DNA of 64,000 nt from Kordia sp. SMS9 (GCF_003352465.1 NZ_CP031153.1:3744001-3808000), one strand, 5' to 3'; counted from the stretch's first letter, positions 17,021 to 26,240 are shown. The notes: generated from the letters alone by a model not told the origin. Program-made: numbers and translations.

Positions 17021-17060
17021 ATTGGTAAACCAAAGTGGTTAACCACTTTGGTTTACCAAT
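17021..17060. promoter_or_regulatory. Perfect 40-bp palindrome upstream of the alginate lyase gene
   Basis: The left arm attggtaaaccaaagtggtt is followed without spacer by its exact reverse complement. It ends 26 bp before the lyase start. Each arm contains ggtaaacc and the centre is ggttaacc, so three overlapping dyads are nested. It could be a tandem operator or, in RNA, a 20-bp hairpin. Confidence 0.8.
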
Positions 17061-17086
17061 AAAATAATTAACCATAAACCAAAATC

Positions 17087-18394
17087 ATGAAGTATTTTTT
17101 AGTACAACAACATCAAAAATTAGTAAAAATTATCATGCTCATCGCTTTTATGCTGTGCTTTTCATGTCAAACAGACGAATTAGTACAAGTAGAAGAAGAA
17201 GCTACTATTGTTGATAACGGAAAAGTTCCACTAACGGCAAAAAACGGTGAAATTATCCCAATTAGCGTTTCTGCCAATGGCGATGACGGAAACGTTCCGC
17301 AGAATACACTAGATGGGAATTTAGGAACACGCTGGTCGTCCAACGGCTATAATGGAAAGTATATTACCTACGATTTAGGTTCGGTAAAATCGGTTTCGTC
17401 TGTAAAATTAGCTTTCTACAAAGGGAATCAGCGAAAAGCGTATTTTAAAATCAGAGTAGGAACCTCTATTTACAACTTGCAAACGGTTGTAGATAAAAAA
17501 TCTTCGGGAAGTAGTGGAAACACAACGGGTTTAGAAACCTACACGTTTAATAGTGTAGATGTACGTTATGTACGAATTTCTTGTTTTGGAAATTCTTCAA
17601 GCTCTTGGAATAGTATTACAGAAACTGAAATTTATGGCGCTGGCGGAACAGATCCTGGAAACGGTGATTCTCCAGGAGATAATTTAGGATTAACTTCCAA
17701 CAACTGGAAACTCAACGGATTTACAGGAAGTCCAGGTCCTAATGCAACGTATAGAGACAATGTATTGGCTTCCACAGGAGAAACTTTTGGCACGTATAAC
17801 GATCCAAATTATTTCTACACTGATGGCGAATGGACGTTTTTTAAATGTTATAGAGGCTTAGGCGGTTCGGAAAATTCTGGAAACCCTAGAGTAGAACTCA
17901 GAGAGATGAGCAATGGAAACTTGGCAAGCTGGAATGGCGGTTCAGGAAATAACACCATGACATTTACCGTGAGAGTTGATCGATTGCCACAAGATGCAGA
18001 CAATAATGGAGGCGTTTTATGTTTTGCGCAAATTCACGGACCTTCCAATACGGTGGATGATGTGATTAGAGTACAATTTATAGGAGATGAAAATCAAACT
18101 TCTGGAGGCGTACGAATGAAAATTAGTGGATACATCACAGAAGATGTTCAAGGAAGCAGTCTTATTATTGATAACGGATACCAACTTGATACAAGTTATA
18201 CTTTTAAAATCTCTTACAACAACGGAGTCGTAAAAGTTTTTGATGGTTCTAATGAGATTTTCTCACAAGCAATTGGTACGAACACTTCTGGAAACTATTT
18301 TAAAGTAGGAAACTATCTGCAATCGGTTCAAGGAGCAAGTTATACAGGTTCTCATGGAGTTGTTCGAATTAAAAACTTGAGTATTACACATTAG
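17087..18394 (+). CDS. Secreted lipoprotein alginate lyase, PL7 family with F5/8-type carbohydrate-binding domain
   Basis: A 435-aa surface enzyme that breaks alginate by beta-elimination. The lipobox (LCFSC, Cys27, then Gln) predicts lipidation. Residues about 55-185 form a discoidin/CBM32-like domain (TLDGNLGTRWSS, ITYDLGS, VRYVRIS), followed by a Gly/Asp-rich linker and the PL7 domain at about 200-435. The three PL7 signature regions are present: RVELR at 268-272, QIH at 315-317 and YFKVGNYLQ at 404-412. The Ile of QIH is usually linked with polyguluronate or mixed-block preference. A perfect 40-bp palindrome just upstream is the likely control site. No other alginate gene is near. Confidence 0.93.
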   Translation: MKYFLVQQHQKLVKIIMLIAFMLCFSCQTDELVQVEEEATIVDNGKVPLTAKNGEIIPISVSANGDDGNVPQNTLDGNLGTRWSSNGYNGKYITYDLGSVKSVSSVKLAFYKGNQRKAYFKIRVGTSIYNLQTVVDKKSSGSSGNTTGLETYTFNSVDVRYVRISCFGNSSSSWNSITETEIYGAGGTDPGNGDSPGDNLGLTSNNWKLNGFTGSPGPNATYRDNVLASTGETFGTYNDPNYFYTDGEWTFFKCYRGLGGSENSGNPRVELREMSNGNLASWNGGSGNNTMTFTVRVDRLPQDADNNGGVLCFAQIHGPSNTVDDVIRVQFIGDENQTSGGVRMKISGYITEDVQGSSLIIDNGYQLDTSYTFKISYNNGVVKVFDGSNEIFSQAIGTNTSGNYFKVGNYLQSVQGASYTGSHGVVRIKNLSITH

Positions 18395-18485
18395 TCAGCA
18401 TTAGAAAATCTGACTAGCAAATTGGAAATTCGAGATCGTTATTCGGAGTTTCAAATTTATTTTGAGTTTCCAACTCAGACAGGTA

Positions 18486-18530
18486 TCAAAAACAAAAAGC
18501 ATCAACCATTACAGTTGATGTTTTTTTATA
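18486..18530. terminator. Bidirectional terminator between alginate lyase and fumarylacetoacetase
   Basis: A 7-bp stem (catcaac at 18500-18506, gttgatg at 18514-18520) has a T-run after it on the plus strand (18521-18527) and an A-rich stretch before it that gives a T-run on the minus strand. It serves two convergent genes. Confidence 0.8.
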
Positions 18531-18571
18531 TTTCTTTCAGTCCGAATTTGCAACTCAGACTGTTGTATCTT

Positions 18572-19861
18572 TTATTTTTTCTTAGGTTGAAACACAGGTA
18601 ATAACTTTGAAGAAACTTCTCCAAAACCAATACGAACATGCTCGTTTTTACAATGTCCGCGCATGGTTACCGTGTCGCCATCATTGATAAACGTTCGTTC
18701 GGAACCATCCTTTAATTTTACAGGGTTTTTTCCTGCCCAAGACAATTCTAACATCGAACCATACGAATCAGGTGTTTTTCCAGAAAGCGTTCCACTTCCC
18801 ATCATATCACCCGAATTTACGGGACAACCATTTACCGTGTGATGCGTTAATTGCTGAACCATATTCCAGTACATATACTTAAAATTGGAACGTGCAACAA
18901 TGGTTTCTTCACCATTTTCAGGCGTAATTCCCACTTCCAATTTTACATCGTAACTTTTCTTTCCTGTATATTGTAAATAGTCCATTTGTGGTTTCAATGG
19001 CTTCGGCGTTTCCACTCTAAAAGGTTCTAACGCATCCATTGTAACAATCCAAGGAGAAATGGACGATGCAAAACTTTTCCCTAAAAATGGTCCTAAGGGC
19101 ACATATTCCCACTTCTGAATGTCGCGCGCACTCCAATCATTAAATAAAACCACTCCAAAAATATAATCTTCTGCTTCATCAATCGGAATTGGTTCTCCCA
19201 AATTGTTAGCGTCTGTGGTAATGAATGCCATTTCCAACTCAAAATCAACACGTTTTGAAGGTCCAAATACAGGTGTGTCAGCACCAACAGGCAATGTTTG
19301 TCCTTGTGGACGGTGAATCGGAATTCCCGAAGGAATAATAGAAGAGCTTCTTCCGTGGTATCCCACAGGAATATGCAGCCAGTTTGGCATCAACGCATTT
19401 TCTTCGCCACGAAACATTGTTCCTATATTGGTAGCGTGTTCTATACTAGAGTAAAAATCGGTATAATCGCCAATTTGTACTGGCAATTGCATTTCTATCT
19501 CGTCTAAGGTAAAAATTATGGTATTTCTATGTTCGGCATGGTCGCGCAAAGCGGCATTATCAGCATCAAAAATATCGCCAATTCGATTACGCACCAAGCG
19601 CCATGTTTTCTTTCCATCTGAAATAAAATCATTCAAGCTATCTTGAAGAAAAATATCATCGGTCAACGGAATTCCGTCAAAATATCCAAGTTGGTGTAAC
19701 GCACCTAAATCAATGGCAAAATCTCCAATTCGTGTTCCGATCGTAATTACGTCATCTCTCGTAAGAAAAACACCAAAAGGTATATTTTGAATAGGAAAGT
19801 CACTATTTGGAGCAACTTCTAGCCAAGTTTTGCGGTTGGGATTATTAGTTGTATCTGGCAT
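18572..19861 (-). CDS. fahA: Fumarylacetoacetase
   Basis: A 429-aa enzyme that hydrolyses fumarylacetoacetate to fumarate and acetoacetate, the last step of tyrosine and homogentisate breakdown. It has the N-terminal SH3-like domain (FPIQNIPFGVF) and the C-terminal FAH hydrolase domain with metal-site residues in VDFELEMAF and VLFNDWSARDIQKWEYVPLGPFLGKSF, and the typical GSGTLSGKTPDSYGSMLELSW. The length is that of the eukaryote-like type found in Bacteroidota. It is a single gene here; other pathway genes are not in the window. Confidence 0.95.
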   Translation of the reverse strand: MPDTTNNPNRKTWLEVAPNSDFPIQNIPFGVFLTRDDVITIGTRIGDFAIDLGALHQLGYFDGIPLTDDIFLQDSLNDFISDGKKTWRLVRNRIGDIFDADNAALRDHAEHRNTIIFTLDEIEMQLPVQIGDYTDFYSSIEHATNIGTMFRGEENALMPNWLHIPVGYHGRSSSIIPSGIPIHRPQGQTLPVGADTPVFGPSKRVDFELEMAFITTDANNLGEPIPIDEAEDYIFGVVLFNDWSARDIQKWEYVPLGPFLGKSFASSISPWIVTMDALEPFRVETPKPLKPQMDYLQYTGKKSYDVKLEVGITPENGEETIVARSNFKYMYWNMVQQLTHHTVNGCPVNSGDMMGSGTLSGKTPDSYGSMLELSWAGKNPVKLKDGSERTFINDGDTVTMRGHCKNEHVRIGFGEVSSKLLPVFQPKKK

Positions 19862-19983
19862 AGTTGTGTGGAATATTTATATTTTAAATAATTTTGTTAT
19901 TTCTATTCAAATATATGAGTTTTCTATATGAGTTATGGAATCTAAATCATATTTTTGGATTTTATTAACATAGAGTGAAAACA

Positions 19984-21258
19984 ATGCAACGCGACGAACA
20001 AATTTTTGAATTAATTCAAGCAGAAAAAGAAAGACAAATTGAAGGATTAGAATTAATCGCTTCAGAGAATTTTACCAGTGAACAAGTCATGGAAGCTGTA
20101 GGTTCTGTACTCACCAATAAGTATGCAGAAGGCTATCCCGGGAAACGTTATTACGGTGGTTGTGAAGTTGTAGATGAGGTTGAAACCATTGCTATTGAAC
20201 GCGCAAAAGCGTTGTTTGGTGCTGCATGGGCAAATGTACAGCCGCATAGTGGAAGTCAGGCAAATACGGCTGTTTTTGCAGCATGTTTGAAACCTGGCGA
20301 TAAAATTTTAGGATTCGATTTGTCGCATGGAGGTCACTTAACACATGGTTCTCCTGTAAACTTTTCAGGAAAATTATACACGCCTTCATTTTACGGTGTA
20401 GAGAAGGAGACAGGCGTATTGAATTACGATAATATTCAAGAAATTGCGACGAAAGAACAGCCAAAAATGATCATTGCAGGCGCGTCAGCCTATTCAAGAG
20501 ATATTGATTTTAAACGCTTTCGCGAGATTGCCGATAGTGTAGGAGCATTGTTATTGGCAGATATTTCACATCCGTCAGGATTAATTGCGAAAGGAATTTT
20601 AAACGATCCAATTCCGCATTGTCATATTGTAACGACCACCACACATAAAACCTTGCGTGGACCGCGTGGCGGATTGATTATGATGGGGAAAGATTTTCCA
20701 AATCCTTTCGGAATTACACTAAAGAACGGAAAATTACGTAAAATGTCTTCTTTATTAGATGGAGCCGTTTTCCCTGGAAACCAAGGTGGACCGTTAGAAC
20801 ATGTAATTGCAGGAAAAGCAATTGCTTTTGGTGAAGCTTTGACAGATGAGTTTATGCATTACATTCTGCAAGTACAGAAAAATGCACAAGCAATGGCAGC
20901 CGCATTTGTAGCAAAAGACTATCATATTATTTCTGGCGGAACGGACAATCACATGATGTTGATTGATCTTCGCAATAAGAATATTACAGGAAAGGAAGCT
21001 GAAAAAGCGTTAGGTTTGGCAGATATTACTGTGAACAAAAACATGGTGCCATTTGATGATAAAAGTCCGTTTGTAACGTCTGGAATTCGTGTGGGAACTG
21101 CCGCAATTACCACAAGAGGTTTAAAAGAAGATGATATGGAATTAATCGTGGAGTATATCGACGAAGCCATCACACATTTTGAAGATGAAAGACGTTTGGA
21201 AAATATTGCTTTTAAAGTAAATACCATGATGTCTGACAGACCTTTGTTTGTTTCGTAA
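19984..21258 (+). CDS. glyA: Serine hydroxymethyltransferase
   Basis: A 424-aa PLP enzyme that interconverts serine and glycine and loads tetrahydrofolate with one-carbon units. I take ATG 19984 (MQRDEQIFELIQ), the family's usual beginning, rather than the GTG 9 nt upstream. Motifs: ELIASENFTS, YPGKRYYGGCE, HSGSQANTAVF, the PLP Lys222 in TTTTHKTLRGPRGG and FVTSGIRVGTAAITTRG. Its 3' end is followed by a terminator shared with the convergent gene. Genomic isolation is usual for this housekeeping gene. Confidence 0.96.
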   Translation: MQRDEQIFELIQAEKERQIEGLELIASENFTSEQVMEAVGSVLTNKYAEGYPGKRYYGGCEVVDEVETIAIERAKALFGAAWANVQPHSGSQANTAVFAACLKPGDKILGFDLSHGGHLTHGSPVNFSGKLYTPSFYGVEKETGVLNYDNIQEIATKEQPKMIIAGASAYSRDIDFKRFREIADSVGALLLADISHPSGLIAKGILNDPIPHCHIVTTTTHKTLRGPRGGLIMMGKDFPNPFGITLKNGKLRKMSSLLDGAVFPGNQGGPLEHVIAGKAIAFGEALTDEFMHYILQVQKNAQAMAAAFVAKDYHIISGGTDNHMMLIDLRNKNITGKEAEKALGLADITVNKNMVPFDDKSPFVTSGIRVGTAAITTRGLKEDDMELIVEYIDEAITHFEDERRLENIAFKVNTMMSDRPLFVS

Positions 21259-21288
21259 TTCGTAATAAAGAAAAAAATTTAGCATATA

Positions 21289-21326
21289 AAAAACCGTGTA
21301 GTTTCTTGAGAATTACACGGTTTTTG
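21289..21326. terminator. Bidirectional terminator after glyA
   Basis: The stem accgtgta (21293-21300) with tacacggt (21314-21321) is flanked by A on the left and T on the right, so it can terminate both glyA and the minus-strand gene ending at 21390. Confidence 0.8.
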
Positions 21327-21389
21327 TTTTATATCACTGCTGTAGATTGTTTCAAAGAAAATTTAAAAATAACTACATACATTTCGTTC

Positions 21390-21767
21390 TTATCCTAGTG
21401 GGTGAATGCTTAAAAAGCGTAAGACTGTTAATACTAATAAAGCGACTCCTACAATCACTTTAAAAGGCATCAATGCTTTGGATATTTTCACTAGCGAATC
21501 TCCAATTTTTGGGACTTGACTTAATACATGTGTTAGTAATAAAATACCCGCAGCAATTGCTAAAAGGTTGAAAATAAAGTGGTCAAAATGTAGCAGGTAA
21601 TAAATTCCCAATCCAATAATTCCACCACCAATAATCGTAGTGAAAGGCATTAGTTTTTTAGCAATGTCGTTAAAGAAATTGCTTTCTCCATCGAGTTTGT
21701 CAAGTGCGGTAATTCCGAGTAAAATTCCTGCGGCGAGGCAGCCAATTTTAAAAATAATTTCAATCAT
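21390..21767 (-). CDS. Small four-span membrane protein with internal duplication
   Basis: A 125-aa protein with about four hydrophobic helices. The two halves resemble each other: AKKLMPFTTIIGGGIIGLGI near residue 36 corresponds to SKALMPFKVIVGVALLVLTV near residue 90. I do not recognise a named family, although the size suggests DoxX-like or similar small membrane proteins. It is in the same direction as the lipoprotein gene upstream, but a strong terminator separates the two, so it is probably a separate unit. Confidence 0.72.
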   Translation of the reverse strand: MIEIIFKIGCLAAGILLGITALDKLDGESNFFNDIAKKLMPFTTIIGGGIIGLGIYYLLHFDHFIFNLLAIAAGILLLTHVLSQVPKIGDSLVKISKALMPFKVIVGVALLVLTVLRFLSIHPLG

Positions 21768-21833
21768 GTCGTTAATTTTAGTGTTTAATTAAATCCTTGT
21801 TAGTTAAATAAGACTCTCGAAGATACGCATAAA

Positions 21834-21874
21834 AAAAGAATCATAAAACAGGAAAGTGCTTTTATGATTCTTTT
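21834..21874 (-). terminator. Terminator after the beta-helix lipoprotein gene
   Basis: A 15-bp stem (21834-21848 with 21860-21874, arms aaaagaatcataaaa and its complement) and an 11-nt loop, followed on the minus strand by a T-run. Confidence 0.85.
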
Positions 21875-21905
21875 CGGTGTAGTGTTTGTTTTTTAGTTGA
21901 ATGTA

Positions 21906-23468
21906 TCAATCATCATCACTAAATGTTATGTTTTGATATGCACCAGCGTCTGAAGGAACAGTTCTCGTAACTCCTAAAGCATCTACAGGAACTTCTTGTG
22001 TTGTCGGAATATTTCCAATGCCAATAGCTCCAGAAGCATTGCCAATACGAAAATCTTCCAGTTCTGTATTTCTAAAATCAGCCTCTTGGTTAAAGACATT
22101 TTCAGCAAAAATAGAGGTGTCGTTGAAATTGTATAACGGATCGTTGGTGAATCGGTTTTGGAAATCATCAAACTTAATTAAACAGTTGTCAAATTTATAG
22201 TTTAATAATATGGAAGAATCATTTGGCACTTGATCAAATAGTAATTCAAGACTATTGCTTCCATCAATGATACAATTGGAAAAATCAGCTTGTATCAAAT
22301 CGGCAGTAAAATTTGTTTCATTATCAACTTGCAAATAATTATCGAGTAATACCGTTGGAAACGTTCTAAAACTATTATTCCAATAATTGGCAAACGTACA
22401 ATGCTTAAACGAGTATCTTCCGCCCAAATTACAGTATAAAGAAGATTGTCCAGCATTTCCAATAATGGTATTTTCAGCTTCTACAAATCCTGTTCTAGCC
22501 AACAAACCGACAGTTGCACTGTTGTATATTTTAGAGTTATTCAATCGCAACGTCGGATTTTCAGTTCCATCACTATTTTCTGTCAAGATTCCTACAGAAG
22601 CATTCTTAATTGTTGCAAAGTTGATACTATTATTGGTGCTTCCATTCGTCAACCAAATCGTTCCCCATTGTCCTGGAACATTGGCAAACGCAGGTTCCAA
22701 ACGATCGCCTTCAAAGATGACTTCACCTTCGAGTTCTTCCGTGTTGCTCAGTGTTCCGTTGACTTGCAACGAGCCCATATTTCCAACAATTAAACCAGAA
22801 TTCGCATGAAAATACACACGTGCGCCAGCATCAATATTCAATACTTGATTTTGTCCCACAGCGGCATATCCGTACACAACATACGGTTTTTCATTGGTCC
22901 AATTCAGTTCGGAATCTTCCAAGAAGAAGCCTTCTATGCGTGTTTCATTGCCTTCTTCATCTACGCCGAGTAATAAAGTTTCTATCGTTCCGTCATCAAA
23001 TTGTTGTGGATAGAGAAAAACGGCATCTTGTACCAGCGTGACCAATTCTACTTTTTGTTGATTGCTTCCGTTGTCAAATTCGATCGCATCGGTATATAAA
23101 AATTGATTTCCGCCTGAAAAACTATTGATATCAATGGTGGTTTCCACAAAAACAAACATGCTATCATTCGCCAATAATTCTACATTTTCAAACACTTTTC
23201 CGGCAACGCCATCCACATTTAAGCGATATCTAGAGTTTTCGCCTTCGCCCAACTGAATTGTGGGAATGAAAATATCGTCGTCCGTTCGGTTGTATACTTT
23301 TAAATTGTATGTGCTAGAACCAATGTTGGTAAAAATGGTGTCTAAGTAGACTGTATCTTTTGAAAATTGCAATTGTCCTGAACTCGGAACGGTTACAAAA
23401 TCTTTTCGGCAAGAACTCCAAAGAATGGCAATGGAAAGAATTAAAAACGTGTATAAAAATTTCTTCAT
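21906..23468 (-). CDS. Lipoprotein with right-handed beta-helix-like repeats
   Basis: A 520-aa predicted lipoprotein (signal segment ending LWSSC, Cys20). The first 150 residues form an Ig-like, choice-of-anchor-type region (VYLDTIFTNIGSSTYNLKVYN). Residues about 200-480 carry loose repeats rich in Asn, Ser and Ile (INFATIKNASVGI, LRLNNSKIYNSATVGLLAR, ENTIIGNAG, FKHCTFANYW, FSNCIIDGS), typical of parallel beta-helix surface proteins. The end (DALGVTRTVPSDAGAYQ) is a frequent closing motif of that group. It is probably on the outer membrane; its ligand or substrate is unknown. No catalytic residues can be assigned. Confidence 0.82.
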   Translation of the reverse strand: MKKFLYTFLILSIAILWSSCRKDFVTVPSSGQLQFSKDTVYLDTIFTNIGSSTYNLKVYNRTDDDIFIPTIQLGEGENSRYRLNVDGVAGKVFENVELLANDSMFVFVETTIDINSFSGGNQFLYTDAIEFDNGSNQQKVELVTLVQDAVFLYPQQFDDGTIETLLLGVDEEGNETRIEGFFLEDSELNWTNEKPYVVYGYAAVGQNQVLNIDAGARVYFHANSGLIVGNMGSLQVNGTLSNTEELEGEVIFEGDRLEPAFANVPGQWGTIWLTNGSTNNSINFATIKNASVGILTENSDGTENPTLRLNNSKIYNSATVGLLARTGFVEAENTIIGNAGQSSLYCNLGGRYSFKHCTFANYWNNSFRTFPTVLLDNYLQVDNETNFTADLIQADFSNCIIDGSNSLELLFDQVPNDSSILLNYKFDNCLIKFDDFQNRFTNDPLYNFNDTSIFAENVFNQEADFRNTELEDFRIGNASGAIGIGNIPTTQEVPVDALGVTRTVPSDAGAYQNITFSDDD

Positions 23469-23562
23469 CGGTGTATATTAATTGGTTGATGCCTTTTGCA
23501 GACATCGAAAGTTGTAAAAATATAACTTTTTGAAGTTCTTATTATTGTTTCCCAACGTTTAT

Positions 23563-24375
23563 TTAATGCTTTTTCTTAATATTTTGTAGTTTTTGTTTCC
23601 ATGTATTCTGCAACTTTTGAAAAAAACTTTTCTTTTGTTCTTCAATTGTAGTGATATCTTCTGGATCGACTTTTTCTGGTAGATGTGTCAAAGATTTTGG
23701 TTTTATGTAATATCCATAGCCTGTAATCGCTTCAAGTGCAGCTTTAGGTTTTAATATACTATTGTAGATTTCTTTCGAAGCTACTATTGTAATTTCTTGG
23801 TTTTCATAGCCGAAATAGGAAATTTGCAACACATCATTTGTTTTTGCTTTTAATGTAAAATTCCCATCAAAATCAGTTAATACTTCGGTTTTTGTTCCTT
23901 TAATTTTAATACTTACGCCTGGAAATGGCGTACCAACTTCGTCAATAACAACACCTTTTATCGGTATACTATCTTTTTGATGAATCACACTTTTATTTGG
24001 TTGCGAACCGATTTGAAGCGAAATAAAGTTGGAATTCGCAGTAGCTTGCGCTTTACCTGCTTTTTGAAAGCGAATAGGTTCCTGTTGCGAAAATACTGTC
24101 AATGGCAACAATAGTGTTGCTGCGTACGACAACCAATGATTGCGTTTTTTCCGATCAGCAATCAGTTTTCGATTCAATTGTGAAACATGAAAACGGCCAC
24201 ATAAATTCCCATGATCGGTAAAATGCTTGATGATTTCTGCGTCACTTTTAGACGTAAAATCAATTACTTCTTTTGTACACACATGGCAAAACTTTCCTTT
24301 ATCGGTCGCAGACATTTGGTTCCAATCTTCATGACAGGGTTCAGGAATTTGTATGGTAATTTTAGAATGTTTCAT
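23563..24375 (-). CDS. Cys-rich head / membrane span / carboxypeptidase-like domain protein, paralogue 1
   Basis: A 270-aa protein starting at ATG 24375 (MKHSKITIQIPEPCHEDWNQ), the start shared by the paralogues; the frame runs further upstream only by overlapping the previous gene. The head (1-75) has conserved Cys in PCHEDW, FCHVCTKEVIDF and LCGRF, possibly a metal site. NHWLSYAATLLLPLTVFSQ is a single span, and the rest is a CarboxypepD_reg-like beta sandwich (IKGVVIDEVGTPFPGVSI, VLQISYFGYENQEI). The C-terminal 60 residues are basic. It is the last of three tandem copies, 10 nt behind paralogue 2. Confidence 0.82.
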   Translation of the reverse strand: MKHSKITIQIPEPCHEDWNQMSATDKGKFCHVCTKEVIDFTSKSDAEIIKHFTDHGNLCGRFHVSQLNRKLIADRKKRNHWLSYAATLLLPLTVFSQQEPIRFQKAGKAQATANSNFISLQIGSQPNKSVIHQKDSIPIKGVVIDEVGTPFPGVSIKIKGTKTEVLTDFDGNFTLKAKTNDVLQISYFGYENQEITIVASKEIYNSILKPKAALEAITGYGYYIKPKSLTHLPEKVDPEDITTIEEQKKSFFQKLQNTWKQKLQNIKKKH

Positions 24376-24385
24376 AGTAGGTTTC

Positions 24386-25231
24386 TTAGTTGTTTGAAGC
24401 ATTTCTCTTTGCTTTGCGTTCCGCTCTTTTTGCACGACGTTTTGCACGTTTTTCCAACCACTTTTTTCTTTGAATAGCAAAATAGTTTTTCGTACGTTTT
24501 TTTCGCGCTCTGTCTTCTTCGGTTTCGTAATAATTTGAAGCATACGAAGTACTGTCATTATGCCAATAGCCACCAACAACGACAACTTCTTCTAACGAAT
24601 TGTTTGGAATCATCTGTATGTCGAATACAAATATATCTGCATTTACTTTAATTTCTTGCGAATCATACCCAATATAACTCACAATCAATACATCTCCAGG
24701 TTTTACTTGTATACTATAATTTCCATCAAAATCGGTGGCTTTTCCTCTGCTCGTTCCTTTAATAGCAATGCTTGCAGCAGGTAATGGTATTCCTGTATCG
24801 TCTGTGACGGTTCCAGAGATAGTTCTTTGTTTGTCTTGAACTTTTTGTTGAGTTTTTGCTTTTCGCTCTAAAGCACTATACATAGGTAATCGTTTATATG
24901 GAATCGTATTTACTTTTGTTGCTTTCACCGTTTTTTTCTCGGTTGAAGTTTTTTCTTGTGAAAATAATGTCATCGGTAATAGAAAGGAAGCTGCATACGA
25001 CAACCAATGATGGCGTTTTTTTCGGTCAGCAATCAGTTTTCTATTCAATTGCGAAGCATAAAAGCGTCCGCAAGCATGTCCATGATTTGAAACATGTTTG
25101 ATGATTTCTTCGTCACTTTTTGATGTGAAATCAATCACTTCTTTCGAACAACGGTTACAAAACTTGCCTTTTTCTGTCGCAGACATTTGGTTCCAATCTT
25201 CATGACACGGTTTGGTTATTGCTATTTGCAT
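24386..25231 (-). CDS. Cys-rich head / membrane span / carboxypeptidase-like domain protein, paralogue 2
   Basis: A 281-aa copy of the same architecture: head with PCHEDWNQMSATEKGKFC, then NRCSKEVIDF and ACGRF; span HHWLSYAASFLLPMTLFSQ; carboxypeptidase-like domain (ISGTVTDDTGIPLPAASIAI, VLIVSYIGYDSQEI); and a strongly basic tail (KWLEKRAKRRAKRAERKAKR). The head would face the cytoplasm and the sandwich the periplasm if the span acts as a signal anchor. It starts 19 nt behind paralogue 3. The role is unknown. Confidence 0.82.
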   Translation of the reverse strand: MQIAITKPCHEDWNQMSATEKGKFCNRCSKEVIDFTSKSDEEIIKHVSNHGHACGRFYASQLNRKLIADRKKRHHWLSYAASFLLPMTLFSQEKTSTEKKTVKATKVNTIPYKRLPMYSALERKAKTQQKVQDKQRTISGTVTDDTGIPLPAASIAIKGTSRGKATDFDGNYSIQVKPGDVLIVSYIGYDSQEIKVNADIFVFDIQMIPNNSLEEVVVVGGYWHNDSTSYASNYYETEEDRARKKRTKNYFAIQRKKWLEKRAKRRAKRAERKAKRNASNN

Positions 25232-25250
25232 TGCTAAATGTTTTATGTGT

Positions 25251-26099
25251 TTACTTTTTCGATGCTTTTTCCGCTTTTCTCATCGTCCGTTTTGCACGTC
25301 GTTCTGCGCGCTTTTCCAACCATTTTTTTCTTTGGAAAGCGAAATAGTTTTGTGTACGTTGTTCACGTTCAGTGAGTTTTTCTTCTGTTTTACAAGTATA
25401 CTCACTTTTATATCGCTCATTTGGAGTAGCTACCACAACTGCACCTAACATTTCCAACGCATCAACGACTTCTAACTGCACATGGATAGTAGAAACGGAA
25501 ATTTTAACTTCTTTTGTTTCATATCCAATATAGGAAATGACCAAAGTAGCTCCTTTTTGCGCCGTTAGTTTGTAATGTCCGTCAAAATCTGTTGTTGTTC
25601 CTTTGTAGGTTCCTTTTTGATACACATTTGCGCCAGGAAGTGGCAAACCTGTATCGTCAGTAATGGTACCTTGTACCGTAATACTATCATTCTGTACAGT
25701 AACATTTTGAGTTACTTTTCTGTCAAGCGAACTGATGTTTAATGATTTGTAAGTAGGAGCTGCAACTTGTTCCGTTTTAGGATTTTTTTGTTCGGACGAT
25801 TTTGTTTCTTGCGAAAATAAGGTCATTGGCAACAAAAGCGAAGCGGCGTACGACAACCAATGATGGCGCTTTTTTCGATCTGCAATAATTTTTCTGTTGA
25901 GTTGCGTTTCGTGAAAACGTCCGCAGATATTTCCGTTTTTAGAAAAGTATTTTAGAATGGTTTCGTCACTATCTGCGGAAAAATCGACAACTTCTTTAGT
26001 GCAAACATGGCAAAATTTTCCTTTATCGGTCGCAGACATTTTGTTCCAATCTTCATGACAGGGTTCAGGAATTTGTAGAATGAGTTCAGGATGTTTCAT
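25251..26099 (-). CDS. Cys-rich head / membrane span / carboxypeptidase-like domain protein, paralogue 3
   Basis: The first gene of the tandem set, 282 aa. The head (MKHPELILQIPEPCHEDWNK, then FCHVCTKEVVDF and ICGRF) and span (HHWLSYAASLLLPMTLFSQ) match the other copies nearly word for word. The sandwich reads VQGTITDDTGLPLPGANVYQ with VISYIGYETKEVKI, and the tail is again basic (KWLEKRAERRAKRTMRKAEK). The linker regions differ most between copies, a pattern of duplication followed by divergence. Its promoter probably lies in the spacer 26100-26258. Confidence 0.82.
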   Translation of the reverse strand: MKHPELILQIPEPCHEDWNKMSATDKGKFCHVCTKEVVDFSADSDETILKYFSKNGNICGRFHETQLNRKIIADRKKRHHWLSYAASLLLPMTLFSQETKSSEQKNPKTEQVAAPTYKSLNISSLDRKVTQNVTVQNDSITVQGTITDDTGLPLPGANVYQKGTYKGTTTDFDGHYKLTAQKGATLVISYIGYETKEVKISVSTIHVQLEVVDALEMLGAVVVATPNERYKSEYTCKTEEKLTEREQRTQNYFAFQRKKWLEKRAERRAKRTMRKAEKASKK

Positions 26100-26202
26100 G
26101 ATGGCTTGCGTTTAATTTCAATTCAAAAAAAGCATAAAAAACATCATAAAGAAACTAATAATGAGTAAACAGGTATTTTGAATGAGTTAACTTTCACATA
26201 TA

Positions 26203-26240
26203 TAAAAACTCCTTTACTTCATATAGAAATAAAGGAGTTA
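26203..26240 (-). terminator. Terminator after the small orphan gene
   Basis: The stem aactccttta (26207-26216) with taaaggagtt (26230-26239) is followed on the minus strand by a T-run. It separates the orphan gene from the tandem paralogues downstream. Confidence 0.78.

Noticed and set aside
24376..24585. Longer start for carboxypeptidase-like paralogue 1
   Set aside because: It would overlap paralogue 2, and the other copies start at the equivalent of ATG 24375.
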